Assembly (NCBI RefSeq): GCF_900218015.1
Contig: NZ_UFQQ01000014.1
Coordinates: 62,001 to 126,000, forward strand
Length of the DNA: 64,000 nucleotides
From: Rhodopseudomonas pentothenatexigens
GTDB lineage: Bacteria; Pseudomonadota; Alphaproteobacteria; Rhizobiales; Xanthobacteraceae
Direction of reading: 5' to 3'
This document shows, in pieces, positions 52,661-60,654 of the stretch (the first letter of the stretch is position 1; each line of letters opens with the position of its first letter). Below the pieces are notes generated by a model. That model was not told the DNA's origin. It searched no databases and saw only the letters and a list, made by a program, of their open reading frames with translations. The position numbers and the translations under genes were made by a program.

Positions 52661-52682
52661 ATTGACCGTCCAATTGGTCAAT
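52661..52682. promoter_or_regulatory. Probable PaaR operator
   Basis: ATTGACC (52661-52667) and GGTCAAT (52676-52682) are exact inverted copies eight bases apart. The site lies between the divergent regulator and paaA, 31 bases before the paaA start. Confidence 0.75.
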
Positions 52683-52713
52683 TATATTTCCAACAACTCC
52701 GGAGGAGATCGCC

Positions 52714-53697
52714 ATGTACACCCAGGCACTGAACGTGTCCGACGGTGACGAGCGGAACATCGAGGACGCCGAACGGGCGGCGCGGTTCCAGGCGCGGATC
52801 GACGCCGAGGAGCGGATCGAGCCGAACGACTGGATGCCGGCGGCCTATCGCAAGACTCTTGTTCGTCAGATCTCCCAGCATGCGCATTCCGAAATCGTCG
52901 GCATGCTGCCGGAAGGCAATTGGATCACCCGCGCGCCGACACTGCGGCGCAAGGCGGCGCTGCTCGCCAAGGTCCAGGACGAGTGCGGCCACGGCCTGTA
53001 TCTCTACGCCGCCGCCGAAACTCTCGGCGCCTCGCGCGAGGAGCTGGTCGACCAGCTGCTGAGCGGCAAGGCCAAGTACTCGTCGATCTTCAACTACCCG
53101 ACCCTGACCTGGGCCGACATGGGCGCGATCGGCTGGCTGGTCGACGGCGCCGCGATCATGAACCAGATCCCGCTGTGCCGCTGCTCCTACGGGCCGTATG
53201 CGCGGGCGATGATCCGCGTCTGCAAGGAGGAGTCGTTCCACCAGCGCCAGGGCTACGAGATCATGCTGACGTTGGCCAAAGGCTCGGCCGAGCAGAAGGC
53301 GCTGGCGCAGGACGCGCTGAACCGCTGGTGGTGGCCGTGCCTGATGATGTTCGGCCCCCCGGATCAGGCCAGCCAGCACAGCGACACGTCGACCAAGTGG
53401 AAGATCAAGCGGTTCTCCAACGACGAGCTGCGCCAGAAATTCGTCGATGCCACCGTGCCGCAGGCGCATTATCTCGGCCTGACGCTGCCCGATCCCGATC
53501 TGAAGCAGAACGACGCGACCGGGCATTGGGAGTACGGCGAGGTTCCGTGGGACGAGTTCAAGCAGGTGCTCGCCGGCAACGGCCCGTGCAACCGCGACCG
53601 GATGGCGGCGCGGCGCAAGGCGCACGACGACGGCGCCTGGGTGCGCGAGGCGGCTGCCGCCTACGCCGAGAAGCGCAAGAAGAAACTGGCGGCGTAA
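52714..53697 (+). CDS. paaA: Phenylacetyl-CoA epoxidase catalytic subunit PaaA
   Basis: A 327-residue di-iron oxygenase subunit that epoxidises the aromatic ring of phenylacetyl-CoA. The ferritin-like ligand motifs are visible: [17 protein letters not shown] and [15 protein letters not shown]-type ([10 protein letters not shown]), giving paired ExxH sets. Also typical are [19 protein letters not shown] and [15 protein letters not shown]. It is the first gene of paaABCDE, 33 bases before paaB. Confidence 0.95.
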   Translation: MYTQALNVSDGDERNIEDAERAARFQARIDAEERIEPNDWMPAAYRKTLVRQISQHAHSEIVGMLPEGNWITRAPTLRRKAALLAKVQDECGHGLYLYAAAETLGASREELVDQLLSGKAKYSSIFNYPTLTWADMGAIGWLVDGAAIMNQIPLCRCSYGPYARAMIRVCKEESFHQRQGYEIMLTLAKGSAEQKALAQDALNRWWWPCLMMFGPPDQASQHSDTSTKWKIKRFSNDELRQKFVDATVPQAHYLGLTLPDPDLKQNDATGHWEYGEVPWDEFKQVLAGNGPCNRDRMAARRKAHDDGAWVREAAAAYAEKRKKKLAA

Positions 53698-53729
53698 TCG
53701 CCGCGACGATCCTCCGGGAGGACATCACG

Positions 53730-54017
53730 ATGACCACGCCGAACACGCAGCTGTGGGAGGTCTTCATCCGCAGCCGCAATGGCCTCGCGCACAAGCACGT
53801 CGGCTCGCTGCACGCCGCCGACGCCACGCTGGCGCTGCAGGCCGCGCGCGACATCTACACCCGCCGCGGCGAAGGCCTGTCGATCTGGGTGGTGCCGTCG
53901 AACGCGATCACCGCCAGCGATCCGGCCGAGGCCGGCATGCTGTTCGAGCCGGCCGAGTCCAAGATCTATCGCCATCCGACGTTCTACGAAGTGCCCGACG
54001 AAGTCGGGCATATGTAG
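53730..54017 (+). CDS. paaB: Phenylacetyl-CoA epoxidase subunit PaaB
   Basis: A 95-residue subunit of the PaaABCE complex: LWEVFIRSRNGLAHKHVGSLHAADA, ALQAARDIYTRRGEGLSIWVVP. It links PaaAC heterodimers. Length is normal. A CGGGAGG box precedes the ATG. It is followed by 228 bases of mostly repeat before paaC, which is unusual for this operon. Confidence 0.94.
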   Translation: MTTPNTQLWEVFIRSRNGLAHKHVGSLHAADATLALQAARDIYTRRGEGLSIWVVPSNAITASDPAEAGMLFEPAESKIYRHPTFYEVPDEVGHM

Positions 54018-54061
54018 TGAGTGGCTGTGCTGCAAGGCGTGCGCGCCGAGCACGGGCTAAC

Positions 54062-54193
54062 CTCTCCCCGCGCGCGGGGAGAGGTCGGATTGCGCAGCAA
54101 TCCGGGTGAGGGGGCGTCTCGACGCGGCCGAGCAATCGAGACTCGCGGAGACGCCCCCTCACCCCAGCCCTCTCCCCGCAAGCGGGGAGAGGG
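54062..54193. repeat. Large nested hairpin inside the paa operon
   Basis: A hairpin CTCTCCCCGC-GCGGGGAGAG (54062-54083) and a sister CCCTCTCCCCGC..GCGGGGAGAGGG (54168-54193) flank a 17-base perfect inverted pair, GGGTGAGGGGGCGTCTC (54104-54120) and GAGACGCCCCCTCACCC (54148-54164). The whole can fold into one long structure in the paaB-paaC message. Confidence 0.88.
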
Positions 54194-54245
54194 AGCAGAG
54201 GCGGCGCCACTGCGAAAGACCTACGGACGCGCAAAGGACACTGAA

Positions 54246-55022
54246 ATGCCTGCCGCCTCGATCGAACTCACCGACACCCCGCTGTTCACCTTCGCGCTGC
54301 GCCGCGCCGACGATGCGCTGGTGCTCGGGCATCGGCTGTCGGAGTGGTGCGGGCATGCGCCGATGCTGGAAGAGGACATGGCGCTGTCGAACATCGCGCT
54401 GGACCTGATCGGCCAGGCGCGCGAGCTCTACAGCTATGCGGGCCAGGTCGAAGGCCGGGGCCGCGGCGAGGATCAGCTCGCGTATTTGCGCGAGGAGCGG
54501 CAATATCAGAACCTGCTGTTGGTCGAGCAGCCGAACGGCGACTTCGCCCGCACCATCGCCCGGCAACTGTTCTACTCCGCGTTCGCCGATCCGTATTGGC
54601 GGGCGATGATGCAATCCTCTGACGCCACGCTGGCCGCGATCGCGGCCAAGTCGGAGAAGGAGAGTGCCTATCACCTCCGTCATGCCGCCGAATGGATGAT
54701 CCGGCTCGGCGACGGCACCGACGAAAGCCACCGCCGTGCCCAGGATGCGGTCGACGCGCTGTGGGCGTTCACCGGCGAGCTGTTCGAGGCCGACGATCCC
54801 GAGCGCCGGCTGATCGAGGCTGGCGTCGCGGTCGATCCGGCCAGCCTGCGTGGCACTTGGCAGAGCACGATCGACACCGTGCTGCGCGAAGCGACGCTGA
54901 CGCTGCCGAGCAATCCGTGGATGCAGCAGGGCGGCCGCAGCGGCCGCCACACCGAGCATCTCGGCCGGCTGCTCGCCGAGCTGCAGCACATGCAGCGGAC
55001 CTATCCGGGGCTGACATGGTGA
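54246..55022 (+). CDS. paaC: Phenylacetyl-CoA epoxidase structural subunit PaaC
   Basis: A 258-residue ferritin-like partner of PaaA: FALRRADDALVLGHRLSEWCGHAPMLEEDMALSNIALDLIGQARELY, EREYQN-type stretch EERQYQNLLLVEQPNGDFA, and KSEKESAYHLRHAAEWMIRLGDGTDESH. It stabilises PaaA and does not itself do catalysis. ATG at 54246 (MPAASIEL) is used; the frame upstream reads through repeat. It overlaps paaD by seven bases. Confidence 0.93.
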   Translation: MPAASIELTDTPLFTFALRRADDALVLGHRLSEWCGHAPMLEEDMALSNIALDLIGQARELYSYAGQVEGRGRGEDQLAYLREERQYQNLLLVEQPNGDFARTIARQLFYSAFADPYWRAMMQSSDATLAAIAAKSEKESAYHLRHAAEWMIRLGDGTDESHRRAQDAVDALWAFTGELFEADDPERRLIEAGVAVDPASLRGTWQSTIDTVLREATLTLPSNPWMQQGGRSGRHTEHLGRLLAELQHMQRTYPGLTW

Positions 55023-55519
55023 CGCTGACCGGCAGCGACGCCGAGCTGCGGCAGCGCGCCTGGGACGCCGCCGCCACGGTGTGCGATCCGGAGATCCCGG
55101 TGCTGAGCATCGCCGATCTCGGCGTGTTGCGCGACGTCCGTGTCGAGCAAGGCCGCGTCGAGGTGGCGATCACGCCGACCTATTCCGGTTGCCCGGCGAT
55201 GAACATGATCGCGCTGGAGATCGAGACTGCACTGGCGCGCGCCGGCATCGAACATGCGCATGTGACCACTGTGCTGGCGCCGGCGTGGACCACCGATTGG
55301 ATGAGCGAGGCCGGCCGCGCCAAGCTGAAGGATTATGGAATCGCGCCGCCGCAGGCGACCGGCTCGCGCCGCGCGCTGTTCGGCGCGCTCGAGATCGCCT
55401 GTCCGCAATGTGGCTCGAAAGACACCGAGCAACTCTCCGAATTCGGCTCGACCTCGTGCAAGGCGCTGTGGCGCTGCAAGAGCTGCCGCGAACCGTTCGA
55501 TTATTTCAAATGCCATTGA
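55016..55519 (+). CDS. paaD: PaaD iron-sulfur maturation protein for the epoxidase
   Basis: A 167-residue protein. The MIP18/DUF59-type domain (VCDPEIPVLSIADLGVLRDV, TPTYSGCPAMNMIALEIETAL) is followed by a C-terminal zinc-ribbon with CPQCGSKDTE, SCKALWRCKSC. PaaD is needed for assembling the epoxidase, probably for iron-sulfur insertion in PaaE. Start ATG 55016 lies within the last codons of paaC. Confidence 0.92.
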   Translation: MVTLTGSDAELRQRAWDAAATVCDPEIPVLSIADLGVLRDVRVEQGRVEVAITPTYSGCPAMNMIALEIETALARAGIEHAHVTTVLAPAWTTDWMSEAGRAKLKDYGIAPPQATGSRRALFGALEIACPQCGSKDTEQLSEFGSTSCKALWRCKSCREPFDYFKCH

Positions 55520-55527
55520 GCGCCGCC

Positions 55528-56616
55528 ATGAACATCTCCGCCAGCATTCCGCGCTTCCATCCGCTCACCATCGCCGATCTGCGCCGCGAGGGGCGGGATG
55601 CGATCTCACTCAGCTTCACGGTCCCGCCGGAGCTGGCGAGCGCCTATCAGTTCGTGCCTGGCCAGTATCTGACGCTGCGCACCACGATGGACGGCGAGGA
55701 AGTGCGGCGGTCGTATTCGATCTGCTCCGGCCCGGACGATGGCGAGCTGCGGATCGCGGTGAAAAAGGTCGACGGCGGCGCGTTCTCGGTGTGGGCGACC
55801 GAGGAGCTGAAGGTGGGCGATACGCTCGACGTGATGACCCCGACCGGCCGGTTCGGCGCGATCCACGCGGCGGCGGAAGTCCGCACCTATGTCGGCTTCG
55901 CGGCCGGCAGCGGCATCACCCCGATCCTGTCGCTGATCAAATCGGTGCTGGCGCGCGAGCCGGGCAGCCGGTTCTTCCTGTTCTACGGCAACCGCACCAC
56001 CGATCAGATCCTGTTTCGCGAGTCTTTGGAGACGTTGAAGGACCGCTACCTCGATCGTCTCGCGGTGTTTCATGTGCTGTCGCAGGAGGAGCAGGACGTG
56101 CCGGTGATGCAGGGGCGGCTCGACCGCGACAAGGTGCGGCTGCTGCTCACCGCGATGGTGCCGGCGATGAGCGTCGATCACGTCTTCGTCTGCGGTCCGA
56201 CCGGAATGAGTGACGATGTCGAAACGACTTGCCGAGAGCTCGGCATCGCCGCCGAGCGAATCCATGTCGAGCGCTTCGTCTCGGGGCTCGGCGGCAAGCC
56301 GCGGCCGAAGGCGGTGGTCGAGGCTGGCGCGCCGCCGAAGGCGATGGCGTCGCTGATCATCGACGGCAAGCGCCGCGAGGTGCCGGTGGCGGAGGGCGAA
56401 GCGATCCTCGACGCCGCGCTGCGCGCCGGCGTCGACCTGCCGTTCGCCTGCAAGGGCGGCATGTGCTCGACCTGCCGTGCCAAGTTGGTCGAGGGTGAGG
56501 CCAAGATGGATCTGAACTACTCGCTGGAGCCCTGGGAACTCGCCGCCGGCTTCGTGCTGACGTGTCAGGCCAAACCGACCACCGATCGCGTGGTGGTGGA
56601 TTACGATCATTTGTGA
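55528..56616 (+). CDS. paaE: Phenylacetyl-CoA epoxidase reductase PaaE
   Basis: A 362-residue NADPH-dependent reductase. The FAD domain has RRSYSICSGPDDGELRIAVKKV, the nucleotide domain GFAAGSGITPILSLIKSVL, and the C-terminal plant-type [2Fe-2S] domain CKGGMCSTCRAKL with a last Cys in LTCQ. It feeds electrons to PaaA. ATG at 55528 is chosen; ATG at 55510 would overlap paaD. It is the last paa gene; the ligase and lower-pathway genes are not in the window. Confidence 0.94.
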   Translation: MNISASIPRFHPLTIADLRREGRDAISLSFTVPPELASAYQFVPGQYLTLRTTMDGEEVRRSYSICSGPDDGELRIAVKKVDGGAFSVWATEELKVGDTLDVMTPTGRFGAIHAAAEVRTYVGFAAGSGITPILSLIKSVLAREPGSRFFLFYGNRTTDQILFRESLETLKDRYLDRLAVFHVLSQEEQDVPVMQGRLDRDKVRLLLTAMVPAMSVDHVFVCGPTGMSDDVETTCRELGIAAERIHVERFVSGLGGKPRPKAVVEAGAPPKAMASLIIDGKRREVPVAEGEAILDAALRAGVDLPFACKGGMCSTCRAKLVEGEAKMDLNYSLEPWELAAGFVLTCQAKPTTDRVVVDYDHL

Positions 56617-56646
56617 TCGGAGGAGGGGCGCACTCACGTCTCCACT

Positions 56647-56759
56647 CGTCATTCCGGGCCGCGCGTAGCGCGAACCCGGAATCCAGAGGTTGTGGAACGA
56701 TAAGGCTGAACAGCTCGAGATTCCGGATTCGCTCACTTCGTGCGCGCCCCGGAATGACG
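56647..56759. repeat. GTCATTCCGGG inverted element between paaE and the ThDP enzyme gene
   Basis: CGTCATTCCGGGCCGCG at the left and CGCGCCCCGGAATGACG at the right, with GAACCCGGAATCCAGAGGTTG inside. It fills the gap between the convergent paa and hpa operons and is a member of the same family as at 51605-51892. Confidence 0.82.
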
Positions 56760-56770
56760 GCGGGGCGGGC

Positions 56771-58408
56771 TTATGGCTTCGCCGGATGGATGAACGGCCA
56801 CGGGCTGGCTTCGCTGTCGCGGGGCACGTCGATCGCGATCAGTTGCGGGCCGCCGGCGGCCAGGGCCTTTTCCAGCGCGGGGCGGAAGTGGTCGGGCGAG
56901 GTGACGCGTGCTGCACCGACGCCGAACGATTCCGCCAGCTTGACGAAATCCGGATTGACCAGATCGGACGCCACCACGCGGCCCTCGAAGCCGTGCAACT
57001 GGTCGCGGCGGACATTGCCATAGGCGGAATTGTCGAACACCAGCGTCACCACGCCGATGTTGTACTGAACCGCGGTGGCGAGTTCCTGCACACCGAACAT
57101 GAAGCCGCCGTCGCCGGTGATCGCCACCACCGGCCTGTCCGGGCAGGCGACCTTGGCGCCCAGCGCGGTCGGGAAGCCGGAGCCGAGCGTGCCCTGATAG
57201 CCGGAGGTGAGGAAGGTGCGCGGCTGATAGATCGGGAAGCCATACCAGGACGCGAAGCCGACCTGCGACAGCTCGTCGGTGACGATCGCGTCGTCCGGCA
57301 GCACCTCGCGCAGGATCTTCAAATACGACATCTGCGGCTGGATCGCCTGGATCGCGTCGTTGGTCTTCGCGGTGGCGGCGCGGATCTCGTCGCGGCGGCC
57401 TTTCGTCTTGGAATAGCCCGCCTTGCTCACCGCATCGGCGAGCGCGCGGGTGCCGGCTTTCGAATCCGACACGATCGCCGCGTCCGGCGTATAGCGCCGC
57501 ATCTCGGCCGGATCGATGTCGATCCGCACCGACTTCAGCCCCTCGGGGCGGAACGGCCAGCGGAAGGTGGTCGGCAGCTCCATCCGGGTGCCGATGCCGA
57601 TGATCAGGTCGGTGTGCGGCCAGAGCTGATAGGCGGCCGCGAAGGTGAGGCCGAGTTCGTGCCGGTTGCTGACGATGCCACGCCCCGACCGGAACGCCAC
57701 CACCGGCGCGTCGATCATCTCGGCGAGTTCGAGAATCTCGTCGCCGGCTTCCAGCGCGCCGGCGCCGACGAAGATCATCGGCCGCTTGCTCGCCGCAATC
57801 AGCTTCGCCGCAGCGGCGACGCGATCCGGATCAGGCGCGGGCGGTGCGATCAGATCGAGTTGCTGCGCAGCGCCGGTTTCGGTGGCTTGTGTGAATACGT
57901 CCCACGGCATCTCCAGCGCCACCGGGCCGCGCCGGCCGCTCATCATCTCCTGAAACGCCCGCGCCACCAGGGCCGGGGCGTTGCCCGGATATTCGATCCG
58001 CTCGGCCCATTTGATGAAGCTGCGCAAGGTGGCGAGCTGATCCGGCATCTCGTGCAGATGGCCGCGGCCCTTGCCGAGATATGCGCTCGGCACCTGGCCG
58101 GTGAGACACATCACCGGCTCGTTGCAGCCGAATGCGGTGAGCAGCGCCGCCGAGGCATTCAGCACGCCGGGGCCGGGCACCACGCTGAACACGCCGGGCT
58201 TGCCGGATGCGCGGGCATAGCCGAACGCCATGTAGCCGCAGGCCTGCTCGTGCCGCGCGCCGATCACCTTCAACTGCGCTTTGGCGAAGCCGTCGAACAG
58301 GCCGTAGATCTGCGCGCCGGGCAGGCCGAACACGGTGTCGACGCCGTGCGCGACGAGGCCCTGCACGATCGCTTCGCCGCCGGTCATGATGCTCATCTGG
58401 ATATCCAC
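56771..58408 (-). CDS. Thiamine diphosphate-dependent decarboxylase or carboligase
   Basis: A 545-residue enzyme of the acetolactate synthase-like family. The catalytic glutamate Glu54 is in ARHEQACGYMAFGYAR. The ThDP-binding motif GDGGFMFGVQELATAVQYN is at about 445-463, with FDNSAYGNV after it. Three domains are in the normal order and length. It is the last gene of the hpa operon, only 16 bases after the FAH gene. It might decarboxylate an aryl pyruvate to feed aromatic acid degradation; this is a guess from context. Confidence 0.85.
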   Translation of the reverse strand: MDIQMSIMTGGEAIVQGLVAHGVDTVFGLPGAQIYGLFDGFAKAQLKVIGARHEQACGYMAFGYARASGKPGVFSVVPGPGVLNASAALLTAFGCNEPVMCLTGQVPSAYLGKGRGHLHEMPDQLATLRSFIKWAERIEYPGNAPALVARAFQEMMSGRRGPVALEMPWDVFTQATETGAAQQLDLIAPPAPDPDRVAAAAKLIAASKRPMIFVGAGALEAGDEILELAEMIDAPVVAFRSGRGIVSNRHELGLTFAAAYQLWPHTDLIIGIGTRMELPTTFRWPFRPEGLKSVRIDIDPAEMRRYTPDAAIVSDSKAGTRALADAVSKAGYSKTKGRRDEIRAATAKTNDAIQAIQPQMSYLKILREVLPDDAIVTDELSQVGFASWYGFPIYQPRTFLTSGYQGTLGSGFPTALGAKVACPDRPVVAITGDGGFMFGVQELATAVQYNIGVVTLVFDNSAYGNVRRDQLHGFEGRVVASDLVNPDFVKLAESFGVGAARVTSPDHFRPALEKALAAGGPQLIAIDVPRDSEASPWPFIHPAKP

Positions 58409-58424
58409 TGCTTGCTGGAAAGAA

Positions 58425-59297
58425 CTACTCGGCCTCGTCGACCACGCCGTTGCGCAAGATGCCGACGCCGTCGGCCTCGACCTCGATGACGTCGCCGGGC
58501 TTCAGATACACCGGCGGTTCGGCGCGGGCGCCGGCTCCGGCCGGGGTGCCGGTGACGATCAGGTCGCCGGGCACCAGCGTCGTAAAGGTCGAGATGTAGG
58601 CGATCAGATAGCGGAAGCTGAAGATCATCCGCGAGGTGCGGTCGTCCTGCCTGGTCTCGCCGTTGACGCGGGTGGTGAGGCGAATATCCGCGATCTGCGA
58701 CTCATCGGTGTAGGGCACCAGCCACGGTCCCAGGCTGCCGGTGTGGTCGAAGTTCTTCCCCTGGGTGACGTTGAACTTGGCATGGCGAACCCAGTCCCGG
58801 ATCGTGCCCTCGTTGCACAGCGTGATCGCGGCGACATGGTTCAGCGCGTCGGCTTCCTTGATGTGGCGGCCGCCTTGGCCGATCACCAGTGTCAGCTCGC
58901 CCTCATAGTCGAGCAGCTTCGACGCTCGCGGCCGCACCAGCGGCGCGCCATGGCCGACGAAGGAGCGCGGCGTGCGCATGAACATCGAGGGGAATTTCGG
59001 CGCCTCGCTCCCGTCCTTGTATTCGGCGTTGCGGTCCGGATAGTTGACGCCGACGCAGATGATCTTTTCCGGCTGCGGGACCGGCGGCTGAAGCTTCACC
59101 GCGTCGCGGGCGAAGTCCGGCGCGGTATGGTCGGCCTCGTCGACGATCCGCTGCAGCGCGCCGGCCGCGATCACCTCGCGCAGCGTCGGATAGTCGTTGG
59201 CATGGCGGGCCGACAGATCGACCACCCCATGATCGCACACCGCGCCGTAGCGGGTGAGGCCGTTGACGGTAAAGGTGGCGAGGCGAGGGGTGGGCAT
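58425..59297 (-). CDS. Fumarylacetoacetate hydrolase family protein (HpaG-like)
   Basis: A 290-residue FAH-family enzyme: IICVGVNYPDRNAEY, PSMFMRTPRSFVGHGAPLVRP, metal-ligand region LDYEGELTLVIGQ, and TLVPGDLIVTGTPAGAG. In homoprotocatechuate pathways this family acts as the decarboxylase/isomerase HpaG (HpcE). The HpaG of E. coli has two such domains; this one has one, so it may do only one of the steps or act as a homodimer. Start ATG 59297. Confidence 0.82.
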   Translation of the reverse strand: MPTPRLATFTVNGLTRYGAVCDHGVVDLSARHANDYPTLREVIAAGALQRIVDEADHTAPDFARDAVKLQPPVPQPEKIICVGVNYPDRNAEYKDGSEAPKFPSMFMRTPRSFVGHGAPLVRPRASKLLDYEGELTLVIGQGGRHIKEADALNHVAAITLCNEGTIRDWVRHAKFNVTQGKNFDHTGSLGPWLVPYTDESQIADIRLTTRVNGETRQDDRTSRMIFSFRYLIAYISTFTTLVPGDLIVTGTPAGAGARAEPPVYLKPGDVIEVEADGVGILRNGVVDEAE

Positions 59298-59318
59298 TGG
59301 CGTATTCCTTGAGGTCGT

Positions 59319-59418
59319 CGTCACCCGCGAAGGCGGGTGACCCAGTATTCCAGAGCGTCCGGTTTTAGACACCACTGCTTTGGGATACTGGATCGCCCGG
59401 ACGAGCCGGGCGATGACG
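59319..59418. repeat. Intergenic repeat (GTCACCCGCGAAGGCGGGTGAC family) inside the hpa operon
   Basis: CGTCACCCGCGAAGGCGGGTG near 59319 and GGATCGCCCGG-ACGAGCCGGGCGATGACG to 59418 bracket a CCAGTATTCCAGAG / GGGATACTGG pair. It lies between hpaD and the FAH gene. Confidence 0.75.
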
Positions 59419-59427
59419 GTGGAAGGT

Positions 59428-60405
59428 TCAATCCGCAATCACCACATCGGCGACGAAGGCCGGTTCGCGGACCTCCTGGCCGAGGAACGGCGAGCCCTGT
59501 TCGAACCAGGACCGCGGGGCGGGGGCGCCCCACAGGGTCTGGCGGCGCGGGTCGCGCAACGACCAGCGCAGCGGCTCGTGGTCGTGGTCCATGGTCTGGT
59601 AGTCGCTGCAATACAGCTCGATGCGGTGGCCGTCCGGGTCGCGGACATAGAGGAAGAAAGCGTTGGAGATGCCGTGGCGGCCGGGGCCGCGTTCGAGAGC
59701 CAGCCCGCTCGACGCCATCACGTCGCAGAGATGGATGATATTGAGCGGGCCGGGCACCCAATAGGCGAAATGGTGCAGCCGCGGGCCGCGGCCGTTGGTC
59801 AGCGCGAAATCGTGGACGTTGCCCTTGCGGTGCATCCACGCTGCGGCGATCCGGCCGCCGTCGCCGTCTTCCTCGGCGTATTCGGTGAGGCGGAAGCCGA
59901 GCCGCGCATAGAACTCGACCGTATCCTGGGTCTCGGCCGCGAAGACGTTGAAATGGTCGAACCGCTGCGGATGGCAGCCCTTGTAGCGCTCGTAGCGGCG
60001 GAGCAGATGCGGCCGCTTCTCCATCGTCGCATAGAGTTCGAGGCGATAGCCGAACGGATCGGTGACGTGCAGGGTGCGGCCCTGATAGGGGCGGTCGACG
60101 AAGCTGTAGATCAGCCCGTTCTCGGCGAAGAAGCTGCCGGCCTTGTCGAGATCGTCCTCGGTGCCGACCTTGAATCCGAGCCGCGCCGCGGCGGGCGCGT
60201 CGGCTTTCCGCAGCACCAGCGAATGATGCTGATGCTCCTCGCAGCCGCGTAAGTAAGCGGTGGCGTCGTCGCGGTCCTCGACATGCAGGCCGATGATCTG
60301 GTCGTAGAACGCGACGCTCTTGTCCAGATCGACGACGTCGAGCACCACATGGCTGGCGCGGACGATATTGAACGGCGGATCGAACACGTGTTGCGGCACC
60401 GGCAT
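59428..60405 (-). CDS. hpaD: 3,4-Dihydroxyphenylacetate 2,3-dioxygenase (extradiol, VOC type)
   Basis: A 325-residue extradiol ring-cleavage dioxygenase of the vicinal-oxygen-chelate class, like the Brevibacterium and Arthrobacter enzymes. It opens homoprotocatechuate to 5-carboxymethyl-2-hydroxymuconate semialdehyde. Metal ligands are His151 (RFDHFNVF), His212 (LHHFAYW) and Glu263 (RIELY). His197 in NVHDF fits the conserved second-sphere position. Neighbouring genes encode the following steps. Confidence 0.9.
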   Translation of the reverse strand: MPVPQHVFDPPFNIVRASHVVLDVVDLDKSVAFYDQIIGLHVEDRDDATAYLRGCEEHQHHSLVLRKADAPAAARLGFKVGTEDDLDKAGSFFAENGLIYSFVDRPYQGRTLHVTDPFGYRLELYATMEKRPHLLRRYERYKGCHPQRFDHFNVFAAETQDTVEFYARLGFRLTEYAEEDGDGGRIAAAWMHRKGNVHDFALTNGRGPRLHHFAYWVPGPLNIIHLCDVMASSGLALERGPGRHGISNAFFLYVRDPDGHRIELYCSDYQTMDHDHEPLRWSLRDPRRQTLWGAPAPRSWFEQGSPFLGQEVREPAFVADVVIAD

Positions 60406-60453
60406 CGGCGAGGTCCCCAGGAAGCTAAGTTGTTAGTTCACAGCATCAAAGTT

Positions 60454-60636
60454 CGTCATTCCGGGGCGCCGCGAAGCGGCGAACCCGGAATCCATAACCC
60501 CTGTGTCGGCGACTGTGCACGGCCGCGCCGGCAGGGAGTATGGATTCCGGGCTCGCGCTTCGCGCGCCCCGGAATGACAAAAGCGGGCGCGGCGAGATTC
60601 CGGGTTCGCTCACTTGCGCGAACGCCCCGGAATGAC
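60454..60636. repeat. Repeat cluster between hpaE and hpaD
   Basis: A GTCATTCCGGGGCGC...GCGCCCCGGAATGAC element (60454-60578) is followed by a half copy GATTCCGGGTTCGC...GCCCCGGAATGAC (60594-60636). The 249-base gap holds nothing else seen. Confidence 0.8.
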
Positions 60637-60654
60637 TCGGGGAGAGGGCGTCTA

